Positions 54,129 to 61,765 of a DNA stretch of 64,000 nt are shown in pieces. How positions within the stretch are numbered: the first letter of the stretch is position 1; each line of letters starts with the position of its first letter. Both the position numbers and the translations under genes were made by a program. The stretch comes from Roseiarcus sp963765375. GTDB taxonomy: Bacteria; Pseudomonadota; Alphaproteobacteria; Rhizobiales; Beijerinckiaceae. The notes beneath the pieces were generated by a model, which did no database searches, was not told the DNA's origin, and worked only from the letters and a program-made list of their open reading frames with translations. The stretch is taken from the NCBI GenBank assembly GCA_963765375.1, contig CAVXVZ010000002.1:124001-188000 (forward strand). Reading direction: 5' to 3'.

Positions 54129-54581
54129 CTATTCCACCGTGACCTCAGTCGTCACCGAATTGGCGATGAAGCAGATCTCGTGGGCTTCATGATGCAGATG
54201 CGCGAGCCGGTCCTTGTCCGGAGCGGCGCCCGTCCACTCGATCCGCGGCCGCAGAACGACGTTCGTCACCGCCATCCGTCCCGGCGCAATGTCGCCCGTT
54301 ACGCCCTCCGCATGATCGGAATAGGCCGCGACCGCGAAGCCAGCCAGCCGCGCGACGTGCAGAAACGACAACATATGGCAGCTGGACAGAGCGGCGACCA
54401 ACATCTCTTCCGGATCGACCGCAGCCTCCACGGCCCACTTGCCAACCACATGCGGCGACGCGGAGCCGGCGATTGTTATGCCGCCGTCGAAGCTCACTTC
54501 ATGCGCGCGGCCGAAGCGCCCTTTGGGGAAATCGTCGCTGTCGCTCAGCGCCCATTTCACGTCCGCGGTATAGGTCGCCAT
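54129..54581 (-). CDS. OsmC family protein (YhfA-like)
   Basis: 150-residue peroxiredoxin-like protein. OsmC-type proteins reduce organic peroxides with a pair of cysteines. The first is in MLVAALSSCHMLSFLHVARL, and the second in LHHEAHEICFIANSVTTEVT. The N-terminus ATYTADVKWALSDSDDF then FGRAHEVSFDGGITIAGSAS is typical of the YhfA/OsmC branch. It is intact and convergent with the cyclase gene (18 bp between stops). Confidence 0.92.
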   Translation of the reverse strand: MATYTADVKWALSDSDDFPKGRFGRAHEVSFDGGITIAGSASPHVVGKWAVEAAVDPEEMLVAALSSCHMLSFLHVARLAGFAVAAYSDHAEGVTGDIAPGRMAVTNVVLRPRIEWTGAAPDKDRLAHLHHEAHEICFIANSVTTEVTVE

Positions 54582-54609
54582 TCATGCCTCGCAGCCTCGG
54601 TCGGACCAC

Positions 54610-55036
54610 TCACGATATGACGCGCAGGGACCGGACACGCGAGAAGTCGCGGTCGTGCGTCACCACGGCGGCGGCGTCAACGGCGAGCGCGCTCGCCGCC
54701 TGAACCGCGTCCGCCAATTTCAGCCTGAGCGAGGCCCGCAGTCGGGCGGCGCTTTCGGCGATGGCGCTGTCGAGCGCGACAGGGCCCCATGATTTGAGGA
54801 TGGCGCGGTAACGCCGCGCGAGGGCTTCATCGCCGCCCTTGAGCGGGCCAGCCAGCACTTCAGCGATCGTGAGCGTCGTCACGGCGAAGCGCAGCCTGCC
54901 CGCCGCATGGGCGTCGAACAGCGGCCTGAAGCGGGGCATGAACGCGGGATGACCCTCGAGCATGAATATGATCGGCGCCGAGTTCGATCAGAAGCAGAGC
55001 GTCTTCCGGCACAGTTTCGAGGTTTAGCGGCTCCAT
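54610..55036 (-). pseudogene. PIN-domain toxin (VapC-like), one-base frameshift near N-terminus
   Basis: PIN-domain ribonuclease of a type II toxin-antitoxin pair. The start MEPLNLETVPEDALLLI is at 55036, inside the end of the antitoxin gene. Near 54985 the frame breaks; with one base removed it reads SAPIIFMLEGHPAFMPRFRP, where SAPI stands for the usual DTSxI with the first acidic residue. The rest is open: FAVTTLTIAEVLAGPLKGGD (second acid), LRLKLADAVQAASALAVDAA (third) and AAVVTHDRDFSRV (fourth). As written, the toxin lacks its first motif. An unopposed antitoxin or a sequencing error are both possible. Confidence 0.8.
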
Positions 55037-55272
55037 TCGTCGCGCAGTTTGCGGAGAGTGCGAGCGCTGTCGGTTCCCCACAATCCCTGGCCGGATCCAA
55101 CGACCGGGATCAGCGCACGCTGGCGGACGGCCGCTCCATAGGCCGCGATCGGCGCCAGAACGGCCACCGGGCGTCCTCGTTTGGTGATAATGGTCGCGCG
55201 GCCCTTCTCCGCCGCTTCGAGAAGTTCGGGAAGCCGATTCCGAGCTTCTTCTGCGCCCTTGCGCGCGGTCAT
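55024..55272 (-). CDS. Phd/YefM-type antitoxin
   Basis: 82-residue antitoxin. The N-terminal DNA-binding part reads MTARKGAEEARNRLPELLEA, then AEKGRATIITKRGRPVAVLA, the typical Phd/YefM beta-hairpin that ends in V-A-V-L. The C-terminus SARTLRKLRDEWSR would wrap the toxin. The ATG at 55272 has AGGAGG eight bases upstream. The stop lies 13 bases inside the toxin gene, so the pair is translationally coupled. Antitoxins of this type repress their own promoter. Confidence 0.85.
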   Translation of the reverse strand: MTARKGAEEARNRLPELLEAAEKGRATIITKRGRPVAVLAPIAAYGAAVRQRALIPVVGSGQGLWGTDSARTLRKLRDEWSR

Positions 55273-55364
55273 GTCCACTTCCTCCGCCGATGTGCGAACT
55301 GTACGGCGCTGTACGGAAGTCGTCAAGTCGCGGCTCTCTCTGTTCGCCGACGGACCATCGCCGG

Positions 55365-55958
55365 TCACGCCGCCGGCGGCTCGGTCGCGCCCGGCCCGAG
55401 CGAGCGCTGCACCATCGCCGTGTCCGTCCATCGGCCGAATTTGTAGCCGACCGAGGGCAGATAGCCGACCTGGCTGAAGCCGAACCCCTCGTGCAGCTTG
55501 AGCGAGGCGACGTTGGCGGCGTCGATATAGCCGATCATCTGGCGAAAGCCGGCCGCAGCGCAGGCGTCGATGAGCGCGGTCATGAGCTGGCGCCCGATCC
55601 CCGCGTGCAGCCGGTCGCTGCGCACGTAGATCGAATGCTTGACCGTATAGCGATAAGCCGGCCGCTTGCGGAACGGCGCGGCGTAGGCATAGCCAACGAC
55701 CGTTCCTCCCTCCTCCGCCACCAGATGCGGCATCTTGCGCCGGTTCATCGACTTGCGGCGGCGCTTGATGTCTTCGGTGTCGGGCGTCTCGAACTCGCCG
55801 GTGTCGACGCCCGGATCGACGCCGCGCCGGATGTGGTGCAGGTAGATCGCGAGCATCCCCGGCACATCGCCGTCGCGCGAATTGCGCACCGCGACGGGCC
55901 TCGCGGCCCCGTGCGCGCGCGCATCGGTTTCGGGCGGCGCATTCAGCTTGACGTCCAT
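55365..55958 (-). CDS. GNAT family N-acetyltransferase (phosphinothricin acetyltransferase-like)
   Basis: 197-residue acetyltransferase. It shows VRNSRDGDVPGMLAIYLHHI, the acetyl-CoA part HSIYVRSDRLHAGIGRQLMT, and ALIDACAAAGFRQMIGYIDA, then NVASLKLHEGFGFSQVGYLP, the pattern of the phosphinothricin N-acetyltransferase branch. The substrate is likely an amino acid analogue or amine. It lies 18 bp downstream of the Orn/Lys/Arg decarboxylase on the same strand, so it might acetylate a polyamine product; that is inference. Confidence 0.88.
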   Translation of the reverse strand: MDVKLNAPPETDARAHGAARPVAVRNSRDGDVPGMLAIYLHHIRRGVDPGVDTGEFETPDTEDIKRRRKSMNRRKMPHLVAEEGGTVVGYAYAAPFRKRPAYRYTVKHSIYVRSDRLHAGIGRQLMTALIDACAAAGFRQMIGYIDAANVASLKLHEGFGFSQVGYLPSVGYKFGRWTDTAMVQRSLGPGATEPPAA

Positions 55959-55976
55959 CGTCGCTCGCTCAGCCCC

Positions 55977-58335
55977 TCATTCTCCGACCACATAGGTATA
56001 GAACCGAATCGCCCCCGTCGGGTCCACTTCGCGATAGAGGCCCTGGATTTCTGCCTCAAAGCCGGGGAACACGTTGGCGCTCTTCTCGAACACTTTGAGA
56101 TACTCGATCATCGGCCGCGCCCGCTCGCTGAGCCGCTCGCCGGGAACGATGGTCGCGATGCCGGGCGGATAGACGACCCATAGCGTCGTCGCGATCCGGC
56201 CGTCGAGCGCCTCGAGCGGCACATAGTCGACGTTGTTGCGCACCAGATGGCGCGAGGCTTCGCGCGGCGTCATAGCCATCTCCGGCAGATGCTTGGCGGC
56301 GAATTGCGCCCGCTGCAGCTGGCTCACGCCTGCGTCGCGGAAGAAAGCATGCATCTCGCCGCACAACTCCCTGAGCCGCTTGCCCCGATAGCGCGCCGGC
56401 CGCCTGGCGACGAACTCGGGCATCGCGTCCTCGAGCGGAACGTTATCGTCATGCAGCCGCTTGAAGGCGACAAGGGCGGAGACGAGCGTGCCCGCCTTGC
56501 TCGAACTCGACGCCCGGCGTCAACAGGAAAAGCAGCGAGTTGAGATCGTTCTTCTCCGGCACCACCCGGTTCTCGCGCAAATATTGCGCCACCACGGGCG
56601 CCGGCACGCCGTGGGCTTCGTACGCTCCGGTCGCCCGGTCGAAGCCGGGAGTCAATAGCGTGAGCTTGGCCGGATCGGTCATCGCGAAGCCCTGCTCGAG
56701 CGACGTGAACCCATGCCAGGACTCGCCGGGCGTGAGCCCCCAGTACCGGGGGTCGCGGGCGATGAGGTCAGTCGACACATGCTCCCACGCAACCTCGTGG
56801 GTCGCGCCTTCGAGCGCCGCGTCGCGGATCGAGACCCGCTGCGGGACGAACGGATCGAAGAACCAGCGCCGCGCCGGGTCCCTCTCCTTCTCCTCGAACT
56901 CGCGCCGGACCGCGCGCAGCTTCTTGCGCAATTCGATCCCGAGCCGGATCGTATCGTCCCACAGGACCTCGCCCGAACGGCCCTTCATCATTTGCGCCCC
57001 GACGTCGAGCGAAGCGAACAGCGGATAGAACGGCGAGGTCGAGGCGAACTGCATGAAGCCTTCGTTGAAGCGCCGGTGCTCGACCCGGCGCCGCTGGCCC
57101 TTGATGTGCCGGTCGCGCACATGGATCTGCGAGGCCTGCGAGAAGCTCGCGAGCTGCTTGTGCGCCGACTGGGTGGCGACAATGCCGGGCGACCCTTCGC
57201 CAAGATCGCGCAAACCCATCGCGAACCGGCGCTCGTAAAGCGGATGAAACTTCATGAAGCCCGCCCAGGCCTCGTCGAACATGACATATTCGCACAAGCT
57301 CCCGATTCGCTCGATAATGCGCTCGGCGTCGTAGATCGTGCCGTCGTAGGTGCACTGCTCGATCACCGCGACCCTGAACGGCCGCTCGCGCTTCCAGGCG
57401 TCCTTGTCCTTGATGAGCGGGCAGTCGCGGATGCGCTCGCGGATCGCCGTCTCGTCGAGCTCCTCGGGTCGAATCGGACCGATGAGCCCGTAGGCGTTGC
57501 GGTCGGTCGACAGATAGATCGGGATCCCGCCGCTCATAAGAAGCGCGCCCTGATGCGCGGCCTTGTGGTTATTGCGGTCGAACAGGACGAGATCGCCCTC
57601 GGCGATCAGGTTGGTCAGCACGATCTTGTTCGAGGACGAGGTGCCGTTGAGGACGAAGTAGGTCTTCTCGGCGCCGAAGATGGCGGCGGCCTCCTTCTGC
57701 GCCTGCAAGGCGGGCCCTTCGTGAGTGAGGAGGTCGCCGAGCTCGAGGATCGAATTGTCGAGGTCGTCGCGAAAGATCGCCTCGCCCAGATGCTCGACGA
57801 AGATGCGGCCGATCGGGCTGCGACTGTAGAACACGCCGCCGTTGTGGCCCGGGCAGGTCCACAGCTGATTGCCTTCCTCCTGGTAGTCTACGAGCGCGCC
57901 GAAGAACGGGGTCTTCAGCGTGTCGGCATACTGCTTCAGCCGCGAGACGAGGTTCCGGGCGATGAATTCGGGCGTCTCCTCGGCCAGGAACACGTAGCCG
58001 TCGATGAAGTCGAGCACTTCGACCGGGATATCCTCGAAACGCTTTCGCCGGATGAGGACAACGATCGGCATGTCGAGGCCGCGCTTGCGCATCAGGTTGA
58101 TGAGCGAGGCCGCCTTCCCCTCGATGCCCTTCTTGCCCCAGTCGACGACCATGCAGCCAATTGCGGCGTCGGTTTGCACCGCGATCTCGGCGTCTTCGAG
58201 CCGGCGCGCCTTGATCACCTGAAAGCCGAGGCGTTCGATCGCGGTTATGATCTGGCTGACCCTGAGGCCTTCGAGATCGTCGGCGTCGAACACCGGCGCC
58301 GAGAACAGAAAGGTCAGACGTTGGGAAAAGTTCAT
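55977..58335 (-). pseudogene. Orn/Lys/Arg decarboxylase, PLP-dependent, one-base frameshift near C-terminus
   Basis: Fold-type I PLP enzyme of the biodegradative arginine/lysine/ornithine decarboxylase group; it releases CO2 from a basic amino acid to give an amine. An N-terminal receiver-like wing domain (residues about 10-130) is followed by KTYFVLNGTSSSNKIVLTNL, YVMFDEAWAGFMKFHPLYER, and the PLP lysine in ATQSAHKQLASFSQASQIHV. At about 56504 an extra T on the coding strand turns GVESSKAGTLVSALVAFKRL into GVEFEQGGHARL and a premature stop. Without it the protein is 785 residues, the family length, and continues as DAMPEFVARRPARYRGKRLR. The clean repair makes a sequencing error plausible. 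Substrate among Arg, Lys and Orn cannot be decided. Confidence 0.9.
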
Positions 58336-58694
58336 CGCTTCCGTATCCCGTCGTCAGGCGGGCGTCCTTACGGACGCCCCATAGCCCGACGCCAGACGAG
58401 CGTCCTTGCCGACGCCGCTTTATGGTTACCGGCGTTACGTCCGCGGGCCGCGTCCCCTCGAGCGAAAGCTAAGACAGCATGCGCGCGTCAGAATCAAGTC
58501 GGCCCCGCCGGCGCGAGGTTCTGCGGCTGTCATCGCGCATTCTTGCCGAGGGCGCCACTGCCGCCGATCCAAATCGCGGCGCCCGCAGGCGGACCGCGCC
58601 TTGGGGCGATGGCTCCGGCGCGCTATAGGATGGAGCCGCCGCGTCGGACCAGGAATTCGAACGTGAACGACAAACCGGGCGCCGACGGAATCCC
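58336..58694. other. 359-bp region upstream of the decarboxylase, with a hairpin
   Basis: Between the minus-strand decarboxylase and the plus-strand pta fragment. It holds a perfect inverted repeat at 58360-58379 (GGGCGTCC-TTAC-GGACGCCC), 25-45 bases ahead of the decarboxylase start. A similar GCGTCC-containing sequence follows at 58400-58415. No coding sequence is supported; the missing 5' part of pta is not found here. Confidence 0.55.
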
Positions 58695-58955
58695 TCTCTG
58701 GTGGGCGGCTACGCGAATGTGCTAATCATGCCTGACTTGGAAGCGGGAATCATGCTCGTCAAGGAGCTGACCTTCGTCGCGCGGGCGGAAGCGGCGGGAC
58801 TGGCGCCTGGGGACGAAGCGCCGGAAATCCTCGCGAGCCGGGCAGACAATGATCGCGCCCGGCTCGCGTGGTGCGCTCTGCCCCAGCTATATGAGCACCG
58901 GCGGCGTGAAGGCGCCTTCGACGGTAAGCCGGCCGCCGCCAAGGCGTCGGGGTGA
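58695..58955 (+). pseudogene. C-terminal fragment of phosphate acetyl/butyryltransferase
   Basis: 84 residues that match the C-terminal end of bacterial phosphate acyltransferases: NVLIMPDLEAGIMLVKELTF, then VARAEAAGLAPGDEAPEILA, SRADNDRARLAWCALPQLYE. In complete proteins this part reads VPDLEAGNMLAKQLTF and SRADxxxxRLAS. The first 220 or more residues are absent, so no active enzyme can be made from this region. Its TGA overlaps the GTG of ackA, the normal arrangement of a pta-ackA operon, so the fragment is the remnant of the original partner gene. Confidence 0.8.
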
Positions 58956-60169
58956 CGGTCTTGGGTCCGGTGATCCTGACGCTGAACGCCGGCTCGTCGT
59001 CGCTCAAATTTGCCGCCTTCGCTCTCGCCGGGGGCGGCGAGCCGCGGCTCATCGCCTCGGGCCAGATCGAGGGCATCGGGGCAGCCGCCCGCGGCGACGT
59101 CAAGACGGCTGCTGGCGAAAAAAGCGCGCTCGCGTTCGATCCGTCGGGCCGCCGCGTCGACCATCAGGTCGCGATGGGCGCCATTCTCGGCTGGCTCAGG
59201 AAGGCCGGATACAACTCTTCGATCGCCGCGGTCGGCCATCGCGTCGTCCACGGCGGCCCGGACCTCGCGGAGCCGATCCTTATCGACGAATCCGTTATCG
59301 CGACGCTGACACGGCTCATTCCGCTTGCGCCCCTGCACGAGCCGCACAACATCGCCGGGATCCTGGCGGCGACGAAGGCGTTCCCGTCGATTCCGCAGGT
59401 CGCCTGCTTCGACACCGCCTTCCATCGCAGCCATCCCTTCATTCATGACACCTTCGCTTTGCCCCGCTCCTATTACGACGAGGGCGTCCGCCGCTACGGT
59501 TTCCACGGACTTTCCTACGAGTTCATCACCCGAAAGCTGCGCAAGATAGCGCCGCAGATCGCGCGAGAGGACGTCGTCATCGCCCATCTCGGCAACGGCG
59601 CGTCGATGTGCGCGGTCAAGGCCGGCCGGTCGATTGCCACCACAATGAGCTTCACCGCTCTCGACGGGCTCGCCATGGGCACGCGTTGCGGGCAGCTCGA
59701 TCCGGGCGTCGTGCTTTATCTCATGACTGAAAAGAAGATGAGCGCGGACGAGATCTCAGATCTTCTCTGGAAGAATTCCGGCCTCAAGGGCATGTCGGGC
59801 GTTTCCCAGGATATGCGCGAGCTCGAGGCGTCCTCGAGCCCGGCGGCGCGTGACGCGATCGCCTATTTCGTTTCCAGGATCCGACGCGAACTCGCGGGAC
59901 TTGCGGCGACCGTCGACGGCGTCGAGGCCGTGGTCTTCACCGCGGGCATCGGCGAAAACTCGTGGAAGGTGCGCGAAGCGGTCCTCAAGCGAATGGAATG
60001 GATGGGAATCCATCTCGACGCCGAAGCGAACCGCACCAACGCCCCGATCATCAGCGCCAAGCATTCCCCGACGATCGTCTTCGTCATCCCGACCAACGAG
60101 GAGCTCATGATCGCCGAGCACACCGTCGCGACGGCGGGCGCCAGCCGTACGACGCCGGACGCAGGATAA
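58952..60169 (+). CDS. ackA: Acetate kinase
   Basis: Interconverts acetate plus ATP with acetyl phosphate plus ADP. The product is 405 residues. Family motifs are ILTLNAGSSSLKFAAFAL at the N-terminus, AAVGHRVVHGGPDLAEPI, QVACFDTAFHRSHPFIHDTF, DVVIAHLGNGASMCAVKAGR and VVFTAGIGENSWKVREAVLK. The start is GTG at 58952, overlapping the stop of the pta fragment. Acetyl phosphate would have to come from another enzyme, such as phosphoketolase or a second Pta. Intact. Confidence 0.96.
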   Translation: MTVLGPVILTLNAGSSSLKFAAFALAGGGEPRLIASGQIEGIGAAARGDVKTAAGEKSALAFDPSGRRVDHQVAMGAILGWLRKAGYNSSIAAVGHRVVHGGPDLAEPILIDESVIATLTRLIPLAPLHEPHNIAGILAATKAFPSIPQVACFDTAFHRSHPFIHDTFALPRSYYDEGVRRYGFHGLSYEFITRKLRKIAPQIAREDVVIAHLGNGASMCAVKAGRSIATTMSFTALDGLAMGTRCGQLDPGVVLYLMTEKKMSADEISDLLWKNSGLKGMSGVSQDMRELEASSSPAARDAIAYFVSRIRRELAGLAATVDGVEAVVFTAGIGENSWKVREAVLKRMEWMGIHLDAEANRTNAPIISAKHSPTIVFVIPTNEELMIAEHTVATAGASRTTPDAG

Positions 60170-60185
60170 AGACGCGCCGGACCCC

Positions 60186-61157
60186 TCAACCAACGGGAGC
60201 GGAGGCGGCGAGGCGCACGGCCTTCGATTTGCGATAGCCGATCAGACCGAGGCCGGCGAAGCCGAGCAGCATCGCCGCCCAGGTCGACAGCTCGGGCACG
60301 TCGATCGCGGTGAAGTTGAAGCCCCAGCGGAAGCCGCCATAGAGAACCTCATATGTCGTACCGTCATACGTCCCCGGCGCTTCGATGAACGTGTCGAAAG
60401 TGTCCTCGTAGGAGGTGATCGTCTCGTCGTTCGCCATCGTCGGCACGGGGCATCCCATCCCTGTCCCCGAGAAACCGCTCTCGCATACATAGGGTATGTC
60501 GAGCATCCAGGCCTCGACGTTGCTGGCGTCCAAAGGCACGCTGCTGGTATCGTTGCTGTCGGTCCCCGAGGCGCCCGTTGCGTTATAGTAAGGCACCGCT
60601 CCGGCTGTGCCATTGTCCATGGCGATGATCGGTTTCCCGCCGTTGAGCGCCGGAGTGATGACTTCGAAGGCCTGAAGGAAATTGATGCTCGTCGGATCCG
60701 TGCCGGTCGGAATGTAATCGATGAGGATGTTCAATCCCCCGGCATCCTGATTGGTTACGCCTCGATTGTAGTCAGTGCCGCCATTGCTCGTGAGGGTCGG
60801 GCTGTTGACGACCCAAGGCTGATAGGCGCTGATCTCAATGGAATTGTCGGCGAGGTCGGAGAAGTGCTCGCCAATTGGGCCTAGTCCCGCGAACACGAAA
60901 TTGTACCCTGGGAAGGCCATAGCGGCCTCCGCAATGACAAAGGAACTGCTCAATTCGACGATGTTGTCCGACTTGGTGACGTCAACGTCGTCGCGATTGA
61001 GGGGCAGCCCCGGCAGCGGATTCGCCGTCGCTGTGCTGCCCGAAATGTCGCCGGTGACAATGCCGGGAGGTGCAGCGCGAGCTTCCGAGAGCGCGCCCGC
61101 GATCGAGACTCCGGCAACAAAGACAAGCCGGATCGACGGAATATGGAGAATTCCCAT
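60186..61157 (-). CDS. PEP-CTERM sorting domain protein
   Basis: 323-residue exported protein. A signal peptide (ILHIPSIRLVFVAGVSIAGA then LSEARAAP) opens it. The C-terminus VPELSTWAAMLLGFAGLGLI then GYRKSKAVR is a PEP-CTERM-type sorting signal: a V-P-E motif, a hydrophobic helix and basic residues. This targets proteins to the exosortase system of polysaccharide-producing Gram-negative bacteria. The middle is Thr/Asp/Gly-rich (NGGTDYNRGVTNQDAGGLNI, ATGASGTDSNDTSSVPLDAS) with two cysteines in YVCESGFSGTGMGCP. ATG at 61157 was chosen because the signal peptide begins there. No exosortase gene is in the window. Convergent with ackA. Confidence 0.85.
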   Translation of the reverse strand: MGILHIPSIRLVFVAGVSIAGALSEARAAPPGIVTGDISGSTATANPLPGLPLNRDDVDVTKSDNIVELSSSFVIAEAAMAFPGYNFVFAGLGPIGEHFSDLADNSIEISAYQPWVVNSPTLTSNGGTDYNRGVTNQDAGGLNILIDYIPTGTDPTSINFLQAFEVITPALNGGKPIIAMDNGTAGAVPYYNATGASGTDSNDTSSVPLDASNVEAWMLDIPYVCESGFSGTGMGCPVPTMANDETITSYEDTFDTFIEAPGTYDGTTYEVLYGGFRWGFNFTAIDVPELSTWAAMLLGFAGLGLIGYRKSKAVRLAASAPVG

Positions 61158-61332
61158 GGCGACACGGTCCCCTATTGCGACCTGCCGCCCGCCGCGGCTA
61201 GTTACCGCAACGGCATAGCGTTTCACATTCTTGCCCCGCACGTCAATGGGCGCGGCGAACCCTCAAACGGTGGATCTGCGACGAGCTCAACCTCTCCCCG
61301 ACATGGGAATGAGTTCGAAGCGCCGTATCGCC

Positions 61333-61371
61333 GTCATGGCCGGGCTTGTCCTGGCTTGTCCCGGCCATGAC
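61333..61371. repeat. REP-like palindrome
   Basis: Perfect 12-bp inverted repeat GTCATGGCCGGG/CCCGGCCATGAC around a 15-base loop in which CTTGTCC is itself repeated. This sequence type is a common intergenic palindrome in Hyphomicrobiales genomes (recognition from memory of such sequences). Confidence 0.7.
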
Positions 61372-61617
61372 AGCTTGGAGCGCCCATCGGCGAATTCCGC
61401 CGTGTTCCGAATTCGTCGCAGCCAGCTAACGCTATAAGAGTCGATTTTTGTTCCCAAGTTTCAGAATCTGTGCTACGATGCTTCATGTTTACAGAAAATG
61501 GCTCCGAGCGCCGCCGCCCGACGCGATCGGAGGCTCAGGCCGGACAGAGATAGGAAAGCCAAAACCTTGGAATTGCCCGCAAGCCTTTGAATAGTCCCGA
61601 TTCGTGGAAGGAGAAAA

Positions 61618-61702
61618 TTTGGAGTCTGCTTCCTTACATTTTGATTTTGCTTCCTTGCGATTTGGATTTGTCTTCCAACTGTTTTGATAATGCTTCCCTC
61701 AA
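61618..61702. repeat. Degenerate 21-22-bp tandem repeat, four units
   Basis: Four head-to-tail units: TTTGGAGTCTGCTTCCTTAC, TTTTGATTTTGCTTCCTTGC, TTTGGATTTGTCTTCCAACT and TTTTGATAATGCTTCCCTCA, each followed by one or two more bases. The period of 21-22 and the TTTGG/TTTTG start are shared with the array at 15700-15804. Confidence 0.65.
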
Positions 61703-61765
61703 TTCCAGCAAGTCTTATGTTTCACGTGAAACATCGCCCCAGCCGCACCAGATAGACTTCGCCCA

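Larger units (their letters stand above)
61158..61765. other. 608-bp gene-free region
   Basis: Lies between the PEP-CTERM gene and the membrane protein at the right edge. It contains a 12-bp-stem palindrome (61333-61371) and four T-rich tandem units (61618-61702), listed separately. A TTTCACGTGAAAC palindrome is at about 61719-61731. I see no gene in it. Confidence 0.6.

Noticed and set aside
56713..58725. Plus-strand frame of 670 codons opposite the decarboxylase
   Set aside because: The minus strand encodes a PLP decarboxylase with all key motifs. The plus frame has no domain and owes its length to GC-rich codon bias.
61719..61731. TTTCACGTGAAAC palindrome as a parS-like site
   Set aside because: It resembles the parS core (TGTTTCACGTGAAACA) closely, and may be one, but parAB genes are not in the window and a single site without context does not prove function. 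Scanning the genome for further copies near the origin would decide.
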